Assembly (NCBI RefSeq): GCF_042688525.2
Contig: NZ_JBHWAB010000001.1
Span: 868,001 to 932,000, forward strand
DNA from: Haloimpatiens sp042688525
GTDB lineage: Bacteria; Bacillota; Clostridia; Clostridiales; Clostridiaceae
Direction: 5' to 3'
Length of the DNA: 64,000 bases
Shown: piece after piece, positions 39,635 to 46,881 of the stretch
How the letters are laid out: the number at the start of each line of letters is the position of its first letter
How positions within the stretch are numbered: position 1 is the stretch's first letter
The notes under the pieces: model-generated
Told to the model about the DNA's origin: nothing
The model's database searches: none
Seen by the model: only the letters and a program-made list of their open reading frames with translations
Made by a program: the position numbers and the translations under genes

Positions 39635-39662
39635 TTGACATATATTCATTATTAAGTATAAT
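39635..39662 (+). promoter_or_regulatory. Promoter of the lysine riboswitch transcript
   Basis: TTGACA (39635-39640), 16 bases, TATAAT (39657-39662). About 50 bases before the aptamer. Confidence 0.85.
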
Positions 39663-39719
39663 AATACATATCGAATATAAAGTAAAATTTAATACAAGTA
39701 AGTATGGTAAGCGTTTGTG

Positions 39720-39890
39720 AAAATAGAGGAGCGATATTTAAGAGTACTATTATGGAGACAAGCACTATGAAGTAATAGGAAAGGAAATTTCGCCGAAGCG
39801 TGCAGTTAATGCTTTGACACTGCAGAGCTGGGGTTGTATAGAATATATGCAGCACTGTCGCAAATGTAACATTTGTGGAGAGCTATTGTT
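39720..39890 (+). ncRNA. Lysine riboswitch (L box)
   Basis: The conserved L-box words appear in the right order: GAGGAGCG, TAAGAGTA, GGAGACAAGC, GGAAAGGAAATTTCGCCGAA, CTGGGGTTGTA, and CTGTCGCAAATG with GTGGAGAGCTAT closing the P1 stem. Lysine binding should favour the downstream terminator and shut off the transporter gene. Confidence 0.92.
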
Positions 39891-39961
39891 CAATAATGTT
39901 TACGCATCGATTACGTATTGCAAAAATATATTTTAGTGCGTTTTTTATATGATGTGTATTC

Positions 39962-39995
39962 AGCCTTGAGTGATGACTCAAGGCTTTTATTATTG
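39962..39995 (+). terminator. Riboswitch terminator
   Basis: AGCCTTGAG / CTCAAGGCT with loop TGATGA and a T-rich tail, about 50 bases before the transporter start. The segment between aptamer and terminator includes GCGTTTTTT and can be expected to form the antiterminator. Confidence 0.82.
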
Positions 39996-40046
39996 TTGTG
40001 GTAAGTTCTCTCCTAAAAAATATTAAATTTTTAAGGAGGAGAAAAA

Positions 40047-41798
40047 ATGAAAAAAAAAGGAGCAATATTATTTATTTTAACAGTACTTATTACTTTATCT
40101 TTTAATGTATTAGTTTTTGCACAGGAAGCTGATAAAGCAACTGTAAATGCACAAAAATTTGGTATATGGACATTATTACCACCACTTATAGCTATAATTT
40201 TAGCTTTTATTACTAAGAATGTAATTCTATCTTTATTTATAGGAGTATTATCAGGAACATTTCTTTTACAATTACAAGGATTTAATGTATTAAGTGCGTT
40301 ATTTAATGGGTTCTTAATGGTAGTGACACATATTTTAAATTCTTTAGCAGATCCATGGAATGCAGGTATAGTTCTTCAATGTTTAGCAATAGGAGGTCTT
40401 ATAGCATTAATTTCTAAAATGGGTGGTGCAAAAGCTATAGCAATATCACTTTCTAAAAAGGCTAAGTCTCCAGTTAGTGTTCAGATTATTACATGGTTAT
40501 TAGGTTTATTTGTTTTCTTTGATGATTATGCAAATTCCCTTATAGTTGGACCAATAATGAGACCAGTAGCAGATAAAATGAAAATTTCAAGACAAAAATT
40601 AGCTTTTGTTATAGATGCAACAGCAGCTCCAATAGCTGGTATTGCACTTGTATCTACTTGGGTAGGATATGAGGTTAGTTTAATAAAAGATGGTTTTTCC
40701 CAAATTGGACAAAGTGCAAATGCATATAGTATTTTTGTTTCAACAATACCATATAGATTTTATAATATATTAATTTTGATTTTCATAGTATTAACAGCGG
40801 TTATGTTAAGAGAATTCGGACCAATGCTTAAATGTGAAAGAGATTGTAGAAAAGGTAAAATTTCACTAGATGATAATTCTAAAGTACAAAATAATGAAAA
40901 TAAAGAGCTTGAACCAAAAGAAGGAATAAAACTTAGTGTATGGAATGCAATAATACCAATCTTAGTTTTAATAGTAGGTGCATTTTTAGGATTTTATTTT
41001 AATGGATATAATGCCATAATGGGTGGAAAAGATGCAGAGTTAATAGAATTGTTTAAAACATCACCAACATCTTTTGTAGCTATTAGAGAAGCATTTGGTG
41101 CTTCAGATGCTAGTATAGTTTTATTTCAAGCCGCTTTATTTGCTAGTTTAGTAGCAATTATAATGGGAGTATGTCAGAAAATATTTACAGTTAATGAAGC
41201 CATAGATACTTGGGTTGAGGGTACAAAGTCATTAATAATAACAGGAGTAATATTACTTTTGGCATGGTCTTTAAGTAGTGTAATAAAAGAACTTGGAACA
41301 GCTAAATTTTTAGTTTCAATTTTATCTAATAAAATACCAGTATTTTTACTTCCATCAATTATATTTATATTAGCATCTATTACTTCTTTTGCAACAGGAA
41401 CATCTTATGGAACGATGGGAATACTTATGCCACTTACAATACCACTTGCAAGTGCCATTGCTTCAGGTGACATGAGATATGTAATAATAAGTATAAGTGC
41501 TGTATTAACAGGTGCTATATTTGGAGATCATTGTTCGCCGATATCTGATACTACAATTTTATCATCTATGGGTGCAGGATGTGATCATATAGATCATGTT
41601 AAAACTCAGCTTATATATTCTTTAAGTGTAGCGGCTGTAACTGCTTTATTGGGATATATACCAGTAAGTTTAGGAGTGCCTGTATATTTAGTATTATTGG
41701 TTGATATAATTATAATAGGTTGTATAGTACGTTTCATTGGAAAACCAGTAGAACAAGAAGTTGAAGATGTTAAAAATGCAAATATTGATGCAGCATAA
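40047..41798 (+). CDS. NhaC-family transporter, probable lysine carrier (LysW-like)
   Basis: Polytopic membrane protein of the NhaC Na+/H+ antiporter superfamily, 583 residues with about 13 membrane segments and a signal-like N-terminus (LFILTVLITLSFNVLVFAQE). Family features include FFDDYANSLIVGPIMRPVAD, in which the Asp pair lies in a membrane segment, and the late TGTSYGTMGILMPL and FGDHCSPISDTT motifs. Sequence alone would call it a sodium/proton antiporter. The lysine riboswitch upstream, together with the known class of L-box-controlled NhaC proteins called LysW, makes lysine uptake the likelier task. Perfect AGGAGGAG ribosome site. The gene end is followed by a PAL-A element and then the terminator. 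Confidence 0.88.
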   Translation: MKKKGAILFILTVLITLSFNVLVFAQEADKATVNAQKFGIWTLLPPLIAIILAFITKNVILSLFIGVLSGTFLLQLQGFNVLSALFNGFLMVVTHILNSLADPWNAGIVLQCLAIGGLIALISKMGGAKAIAISLSKKAKSPVSVQIITWLLGLFVFFDDYANSLIVGPIMRPVADKMKISRQKLAFVIDATAAPIAGIALVSTWVGYEVSLIKDGFSQIGQSANAYSIFVSTIPYRFYNILILIFIVLTAVMLREFGPMLKCERDCRKGKISLDDNSKVQNNENKELEPKEGIKLSVWNAIIPILVLIVGAFLGFYFNGYNAIMGGKDAELIELFKTSPTSFVAIREAFGASDASIVLFQAALFASLVAIIMGVCQKIFTVNEAIDTWVEGTKSLIITGVILLLAWSLSSVIKELGTAKFLVSILSNKIPVFLLPSIIFILASITSFATGTSYGTMGILMPLTIPLASAIASGDMRYVIISISAVLTGAIFGDHCSPISDTTILSSMGAGCDHIDHVKTQLIYSLSVAAVTALLGYIPVSLGVPVYLVLLVDIIIIGCIVRFIGKPVEQEVEDVKNANIDAA

Positions 41799-41892
41799 AT
41801 AGGATTTTAAATTTACTAAAAACATAAATTGAAAAGCATAAAGTTTAAATAAGAATGATTTATTTAAATGATCATTTGAAAAATTTAAACAT

Positions 41893-42152
41893 AACTCAAC
41901 TTTCGCAGGTGAAAAACAGCCGCTGCGGGAAATGATATCTTGCTTAGAAACCTTTCACTTCAGTAACAAGTTTTAAGCTTTACTCATATTCAAAAAAGAT
42001 TTTTTAATTAATATTCCATAGGAATCAGTAATTAAAAAATAACTTTTTTCAAATTCGTAAAGCTAAGAACTTGTAAACTTTGTTCAAATGTTTCTTACTC
42101 AAGATATCATTTCCCTTCGCTAGACAGTATTTTTTTACTGCGAAAGTTGAAA
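41893..42152 (+). repeat. PAL-A element, full length, inside the 3' region of the 40047 gene
   Basis: Outer arms AACTCAACTTTCGCAG / CTGCGAAAGTTG are perfect; canonical middle and tip. Located between the transporter stop and its terminator. Confidence 0.88.
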
Positions 42153-42163
42153 ACATAACTAAT

Positions 42164-42212
42164 AAAAAACAATAACTTACACTAAATAAAAGTAGTAAGT
42201 TATTGTTTTTTA
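42164..42212. terminator. Terminator of the 40047 gene
   Basis: AAAAACAATAACTTAC (42165-42180) pairs perfectly with GTAAGTTATTGTTTTT (42195-42210), followed by TTATTTTT. It could serve the convergent DUF378 gene too. Confidence 0.85.
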
Positions 42213-42277
42213 TTTTTAAATACTAGAAATACATTGTAATTATTTACTTTATACATTATTAAATATAAAAGTATAAT

Positions 42278-42484
42278 CTAGTCTTCAACTCTTCTTCTAT
42301 CTTTTCCAAAGAAAGATATTGCATAAAGTCCAGATATACCAACTAATGCATAAACTATTCTACTAAAAGTTGTTAAAGTTCCAAAAAGGGCAGCAACTAA
42401 ATCAAATTGGAAAAAACCAATTAGTCCCCAGTTAACAGCTCCTATTATAACTAATAAAAGTGCAATAGTATCTAATGTTTTCAA
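42278..42484 (-). CDS. DUF378 small membrane protein
   Basis: 68-residue protein with two membrane helices: KTLDTIALLLVIIGAVNWGL and FSRIVYALVGISGLYAIS, joined by the DUF378 sequence IGFFQFDLVAALFG, with a basic C-terminus (GKDRRRVED). The family is widespread in Firmicutes (YuzA-like) and of unknown role. Starts at a TTG with GGGAG about 9 bases upstream. It lies 80 bases after panD on the same strand and may be read through from the pan operon, but a link in function is not implied. Confidence 0.85.
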   Translation of the reverse strand: MKTLDTIALLLVIIGAVNWGLIGFFQFDLVAALFGTLTTFSRIVYALVGISGLYAISFFGKDRRRVED

Positions 42485-42564
42485 AGTTATACATCTCCCT
42501 TTTAAATTAATTCTTAAATATAGTATCTACACTTCTATTAGGATTATTCACCAAAATTTAAAAA

Positions 42565-42948
42565 TTATTTTATCTGACCATGTTTTTCATAGTGAGAGAT
42601 TTGCTTTATTGAATTATCATCATTTACAAAAATAACCGTTGGTTTATGTTCTTTTACTTCTTTTTCACTCATTTCACAATAAGCCATTAATATAACCTTG
42701 TCTTCAGGCTGCACATGTCTTGCAGCAGCACCATTTAAACATATGACACCACTATTTGCTTTACCAGCTATAACATAAGTTTCAAATCGAGCGCCATTAT
42801 TTATATTTACAACTTGAATTTTCTCATATTCTACAATTCCAGAATTATCTAATAAAGTAGAATCTATAGTTATACTTCCTACATAGTTAAGTTTAGCTTC
42901 TGTTACTGTAGCTCTATGAATTTTAGCTTTAAGCATGTGCAAGTTCAT
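42565..42948 (-). CDS. panD: Aspartate 1-decarboxylase
   Basis: Makes beta-alanine from aspartate for pantothenate. It is a pyruvoyl enzyme made as a pro-protein that cuts itself between Gly24 and Ser25; both are visible in LNYVGSITID. Other family residues are present: MLKAKIHRATVTEA at the start, the catalytic Tyr in YEKIQVVNINNGARFETYVI, and GVICLNGAAARHVQ. Exact standard length of 127 residues. The ATG has a perfect AGGAGG 8 bases upstream and overlaps the end of panC by 20 bases, so translation is coupled. Last gene of the pan operon. Confidence 0.96.
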   Translation of the reverse strand: MNLHMLKAKIHRATVTEAKLNYVGSITIDSTLLDNSGIVEYEKIQVVNINNGARFETYVIAGKANSGVICLNGAAARHVQPEDKVILMAYCEMSEKEVKEHKPTVIFVNDDNSIKQISHYEKHGQIK

Positions 42949-43798
42949 TTTTCTTTCCTCCTAAAATAATGTTGTCAATTAGTCTAGTTTTACCAATATA
43001 AACAGCTAGAGCTATTAGAGTAGAATTTTTTATTTCATTTACAGGTTTTAATGAAGTATTATCGACTATTTCAACATAATCTATTTTTGCTAGAGGCTCA
43101 GTGTTAATTACTTCAATTATGTTTTGTTTTATTTTGTTTGAATCAAATTCATTTTTTTCAAAAAGTTTTTTTGCTTTCATAAGACTTTTATAAAGTATTA
43201 AACTAGCTTTTCTTTCTTCTGAGGAAAGATATGAGTTTCTAGAACTTTTTGCAAGACCATCTTCTTCTCGAACAATAGGACATCCTATTATTTTAATATT
43301 AAAATTTAAATCTCTAACCATTCTTTTAATTACAGCTAGTTGTTGAGCATCTTTTTGACCAAAGTATGCTTTATCAGGAGTTACTATATTAAATAATTTT
43401 GATACAATAGTACATACTCCTTTGAAATGACCAGGACGTTTTGCACCACAAAGACCTTTTGTTAAATTATCAACATTAACATAAGTGCAAAAATCATTAA
43501 AATACATTTCAGAAACCTGTGGAGTAAAAATTAAATCTGCTCCACAGTTTTTACACTTATTTAAATCTCTATCTATATCGCTTGGATATGTATCCAAATC
43601 TTCATTTTTACCAAATTGTATAGGGTTCAAAAACACACTTACTACAGTTTTATCATTGTCACTTGCAGATTTTTTTATTAAACTTTCATGTCCTTCGTGT
43701 AAATAACCCATAGTTGGTACAAGACCAACAGAAAAACCTTCTTTTTTCCATTCAATGATGTATTTTCTTACTTCCTCTATAGTTGATGCTATTTTCAT
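42929..43798 (-). CDS. panC: Pantothenate synthetase
   Basis: Joins pantoate and beta-alanine with ATP to give pantothenate. The 289-residue protein has VPTMGYLHEGHESLI (the HxGH ATP motif), NPIQFGKNEDLDTYP, and FGQKDAQQLAVIKRM, plus the KSSRNSYLS signature. I start at ATG 43798, which gives the usual MKI.. beginning; an in-frame ATG four codons earlier touches the AGGAAGG ribosome site. The gene lies 30 bases after panB and overlaps panD. Confidence 0.96.
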   Translation of the reverse strand: MKIASTIEEVRKYIIEWKKEGFSVGLVPTMGYLHEGHESLIKKSASDNDKTVVSVFLNPIQFGKNEDLDTYPSDIDRDLNKCKNCGADLIFTPQVSEMYFNDFCTYVNVDNLTKGLCGAKRPGHFKGVCTIVSKLFNIVTPDKAYFGQKDAQQLAVIKRMVRDLNFNIKIIGCPIVREEDGLAKSSRNSYLSSEERKASLILYKSLMKAKKLFEKNEFDSNKIKQNIIEVINTEPLAKIDYVEIVDNTSLKPVNEIKNSTLIALAVYIGKTRLIDNIILGGKKNELAHA

Positions 43799-43828
43799 AA
43801 CTAGGTACATCCTTCCTCTATATTTTAA

Positions 43829-44656
43829 TTAATATAATTTATTTAGTATTTCTTCATTAATATTGAAGCTGTGTTCTTTACTTGGAAAGGAACCTTCTTT
43901 AACTTCCTCTATATATGTTTTAAAACCTTTTTTCATTTCTTTTCCTGCATTAGCAAAGGTTTTTACAAACTTAGGTTTGAAGTCAGAAAACATGTTTATC
44001 ATATCTTGATAAACTAATATTTGACCATCACAGCATGGTCCTGCACCTATTCCTATAGTTGGAATAGAAATTTGTTCAGTTATGAGCTCCGCAAGTTTTG
44101 CAGGTATTCCCTCTAAAACTATTGCAAAAGCACCTGCTTCTTCGATTTTTTTTGCATCATTTATTAGTTGTTTGGCTGCTTGTTCACTCTTTCCTTGAAC
44201 TTTAAAACCTCCAAACATATTTACAGATTGAGGAGTAAGACCTAGGTGACCCATTACAGGTATTTGAGCATTAACGATGGCTTTAATTTGATCACATACA
44301 TTTGCACCGCCTTCTAATTTTACAGCAGTGGCTTTGGCTTCTTTTATAAATCTACCAGCATTTTTTACTGCATCATATACAGAAGTTTGATAGGACATAA
44401 AAGGCATGTCTCCAACTACTAAAGCGTTTTTACAAGCTCTTGTTACTGCTCTAGTGTGATGGAGCATATCTTCCATTGTTACGCTTAAAGTGTCTTCATA
44501 TCCAAGACAAACCATACCTAAAGAATCACCCACTAGTATGCCATCTATACCACAGCTATCTATAAGTTTAGCTGTAGAATAATCATAGGCAGTAAGCATC
44601 GTAAGTTTTTCACCATTTTGTTTTGCTTTTTTAAAGCTTTGTATTGTTTTTTTCAT
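43829..44656 (-). CDS. panB: 3-methyl-2-oxobutanoate hydroxymethyltransferase
   Basis: First committed step of pantothenate synthesis: moves a one-carbon unit from methylenetetrahydrofolate to ketoisovalerate, giving ketopantoate. A TIM-barrel protein of 275 residues with MLTAYDYSTAKLIDSCGID, the metal-site sequence LVGDSLGMVCLGYEDTL, and IGIGAGPCCDGQILVYQDM. Standard length. The ATG has GGAGG upstream and lies 26 bases inside the end of the panG gene, so the two are translated together. Confidence 0.96.
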   Translation of the reverse strand: MKKTIQSFKKAKQNGEKLTMLTAYDYSTAKLIDSCGIDGILVGDSLGMVCLGYEDTLSVTMEDMLHHTRAVTRACKNALVVGDMPFMSYQTSVYDAVKNAGRFIKEAKATAVKLEGGANVCDQIKAIVNAQIPVMGHLGLTPQSVNMFGGFKVQGKSEQAAKQLINDAKKIEEAGAFAIVLEGIPAKLAELITEQISIPTIGIGAGPCCDGQILVYQDMINMFSDFKPKFVKTFANAGKEMKKGFKTYIEEVKEGSFPSKEHSFNINEEILNKLY

Positions 44657-45503
44657 TCTTTATACCTCCGAGAATAGAATATAATTTTGAATAATCCCTT
44701 TGAGAATGTTTTATTTCAGATAAATTTAATAGTTTTAGAGAAAGAGTTTTATAAAGTGCAATATCTTCTTTAGGAATAACTTTTAGATGATTAGAAACAG
44801 TATTTATATCACATCTTTCTATTGGTCCAGTTAATGATTTTATGAAATCTTTATTATTTTTTATGTTATTTATGTTGCTAAAAATTAGTGGCATAAGAGC
44901 ATCTATACAATCTGTAGTACTCATACCTAGTTTTTTTAAATACTCACAACTTGTATTTAAAATAGCTAGTACTAAGTTTGATGCCATAACATTTGAAAGA
45001 TGATATAAATATTTTTTATCACCATCGATTATATGGACGGTATTTCCTAAAGAGTTTATAAGGTTTTTTATAAAGGTTATATGTTTAACATTACCTTCAA
45101 TTGAAAAATGCACATTGTTTAAATTGAAACTATTAAATTTATCACAAAAGGGATACATAGGGTGAATTGAATATCCGAAGGCACCAGAAATGTTTATATC
45201 AGAAAAAATATTTGATGATAGTGAACCGCTAGTATGACATATTATCTTATCTTTTATATTTAGTTCACGAACATCTTTCCACACATTTTCAATATCGTCA
45301 TCAGGAGTGGTAATAAAAATAATATTACTTGATTTAACTAAAGATTTTAAACTTATGTGAGCTTTTGAATTAGTGAAATCGCTGGCTTGTTTTGAGGAGT
45401 GAAAACTTTTGCTATAATAACCGCTTAAACTTAGGTTATTGATGGCAAAATATTTTCCTAAAGAGCAGCCAACTTTTCCAGCTCCAATAAATCCAATTTT
45501 CAA
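44631..45503 (-). CDS. panG: Probable ketopantoate reductase PanG (DUF2520 family)
   Basis: Rossmann-fold NAD(P)-dependent oxidoreductase. The start MKIGFIGAGKVGCSLGKYF is a dinucleotide-binding motif; the middle has ICHTSGSLSS and YSIHPMYPF, and the C-terminal helical DUF2520 domain contains YHLSNVMASNLVLAILN with Lys/Asn residues expected at the active site. It is not PanE-like. In Francisella, and by homology in Clostridioides and Enterococcus, a DUF2520 protein called PanG replaces PanE as ketopantoate reductase. Its position as first gene of panG-panB-panC-panD, with no panE present, supports that role; activity is inferred. The start is TTG 45503, a few bases after GGGTGGTGG. Confidence 0.85.
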   Translation of the reverse strand: MKIGFIGAGKVGCSLGKYFAINNLSLSGYYSKSFHSSKQASDFTNSKAHISLKSLVKSSNIIFITTPDDDIENVWKDVRELNIKDKIICHTSGSLSSNIFSDINISGAFGYSIHPMYPFCDKFNSFNLNNVHFSIEGNVKHITFIKNLINSLGNTVHIIDGDKKYLYHLSNVMASNLVLAILNTSCEYLKKLGMSTTDCIDALMPLIFSNINNIKNNKDFIKSLTGPIERCDINTVSNHLKVIPKEDIALYKTLSLKLLNLSEIKHSQRDYSKLYSILGGIKNEKNNTKL

Positions 45504-45572
45504 TATACCACCACCCAACTTATTAAATTAGGTTTTTAAATAAAACAACATCAACTTATGTAAACATGAATT

Positions 45573-45682
45573 ATTCAACTTTAGCAGTTAATAATATAAA
45601 ACTCCGATAAATGATATTTTGCTATAAAACCTTAGATCATTTATCTACGTTAAAATTCATTTTTATTTTGTAAAAGTTGAAT
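45573..45682 (+). repeat. Shortened PAL-A element
   Basis: Outer arms ATTCAACTTTAGCAG / TTGTAAAAGTTGAAT with GATAAATGATATTTTGC and ATCATTTATC between. The middle and tip are missing. It lies upstream of panG in a divergent space. Confidence 0.65.
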
Positions 45683-45764
45683 GAATTACATATAGCTGTG
45701 TAAAAACAGAAATAATATAATATACCTGTCCCATTCTGACGATATGAGCAGCTGAATAAATGAT

Positions 45765-45820
45765 AAATTTCTAGTGTAGTTCCTTTCGGATACCACCTAG
45801 AATAAGTTTATCATAAAATT
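45765..45820. repeat. Isolated stem-loop
   Basis: TGATAAATTTCTAG..TTCC and GGATACCACCTAGAATAAG..TTATCA fold into an imperfect 20-bp stem with loop TTTC. Not obviously part of the PAL families and not followed by a T-run, so not a terminator. Could be a small RNA or a repeat seen once here. Confidence 0.4.
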
Positions 45821-45831
45821 AAAGTAAAACA

Positions 45832-46056
45832 AAGTAGGAAGTAGAAAGTATAAAGTAGAAAGTGTAAAGTATAAAGTAGAAAGTATAAAGTAGAAAGTGT
45901 AAAGTATAAAGTAGAAAGTATAAAGTAGAAATAAGGATGTTTTTCTTACAGAAAAACTTTTATTAAAATAAATTTTTAATTTATTTGATTTTCAAAAGTT
46001 GCTTTTGAAAATCTTCCTTATTTTTTCTTTAAACTTTAAACTTTTTACTTTATAAT
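45832..46056. repeat. PAL-D palindrome with tandem AAAGTATAAAGTAGAAAGT arm
   Basis: The left arm (45836-45932) is about ten tandem units of AAAGTATA/AAAGTAGA/AAAGTGTA. The right arm is CTTTAAACTTTAAACTTTTTAC. Inside are GGATGTTTTTCTTACAG, shared with 7350 and 18430, and a perfect 12-bp hairpin GATTTTCAAAAG / CTTTTGAAAATC at 45987-46013. Confidence 0.72.
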
Positions 46057-46151
46057 GAGTACAGTTCACATATAAGGTAATTTATGATAAAATTAAAATT
46101 GGAATTTGTAGCTGTGAGATGTAATAAACAAAATTTAAGGAGGAAAATTAG

Positions 46152-46547
46152 ATGAATACAGCAATATGGATATTAAAGCTGGTAGCTTTTGCAGCAGTTG
46201 TATTAGTTGTGTATAATGTATTAAAATTATTTGTATTAAATAAAATTAAGCTTAAATATAATTGGATACCGCTTGTAGCTGCAATTGGTATACTTTTAGT
46301 ACAAATGTTTTTACGTATAAATCCAAATAGTTTTGTTGGCATGTATGTTTTCCCAGCTATATTTGGTATCTTATTTTTATGGTTTATGGATTTAAAAGGA
46401 CTTTTTAGAGGTTCAAGTGTAAATAATGATACACATAAGGGTAAGTATGTAAGTCCGTATGATAAGAAAAATAAGAAAAAAGATGTTATAAAGCCAAAAG
46501 CAAAAGCGAATAAGGCTATGAAGAAAAGTGATAAAAGTAAAAAGTAG
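46152..46547 (+). CDS. Small membrane protein, unknown
   Basis: 131 residues with three hydrophobic segments: residues ~5-28 (ILKLVAFAAVVLVVYNVLKL), ~40-54 and ~62-82 (VGMYVFPAIFGILFLWFMDL). A Lys-rich cytoplasmic tail follows (KKNKKKDVIKPKAKANKAMK). No family recognised. AAGGAGG lies 9 bases before the ATG. A weak terminator-like repeat (AAATCAGCC / GGTTGGTTTTT) follows, then a PAL-A element and the beta-CASP gene. Confidence 0.65.
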   Translation: MNTAIWILKLVAFAAVVLVVYNVLKLFVLNKIKLKYNWIPLVAAIGILLVQMFLRINPNSFVGMYVFPAIFGILFLWFMDLKGLFRGSSVNNDTHKGKYVSPYDKKNKKKDVIKPKAKANKAMKKSDKSKK

Positions 46548-46589
46548 AAAATCAGCCCTAGCGGTTGGTTTTTGCTTTTTATAATTAAT

Positions 46590-46850
46590 AACTCAACTTT
46601 TGCAGATAAAATGCAGCTGCTGCGGGAAATGATATATTGCTATGAAACCATTCACTTCAGTAACAAGTTCTAAGCTTTACTCATATTGAAAAAAGATTTT
46701 TTAATTAATATTCCGTAGGAATCAGTAATTAAAAAATGACTTTTTTCAAATTCGTAAAGCTAAGAACTTGTAAACTTTGTTCAAATGTTTCTTACGCAAT
46801 ATATCATTTCCCTCCGCTAGACAGTATTTTCTTACTGCGACAGTTGAGTT
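46590..46850 (+). repeat. PAL-A element, full length
   Basis: Outer arms AACTCAACTTTTGCAG / CTGCGACAGTTGAGTT, canonical middle and tip. It ends about 20 bases before the ribosome site of the beta-CASP gene, so it may lie in that mRNA's leader. Confidence 0.87.
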
Positions 46851-46881
46851 AATAATAATAAGTTTTGGATAGGTGATGTAT

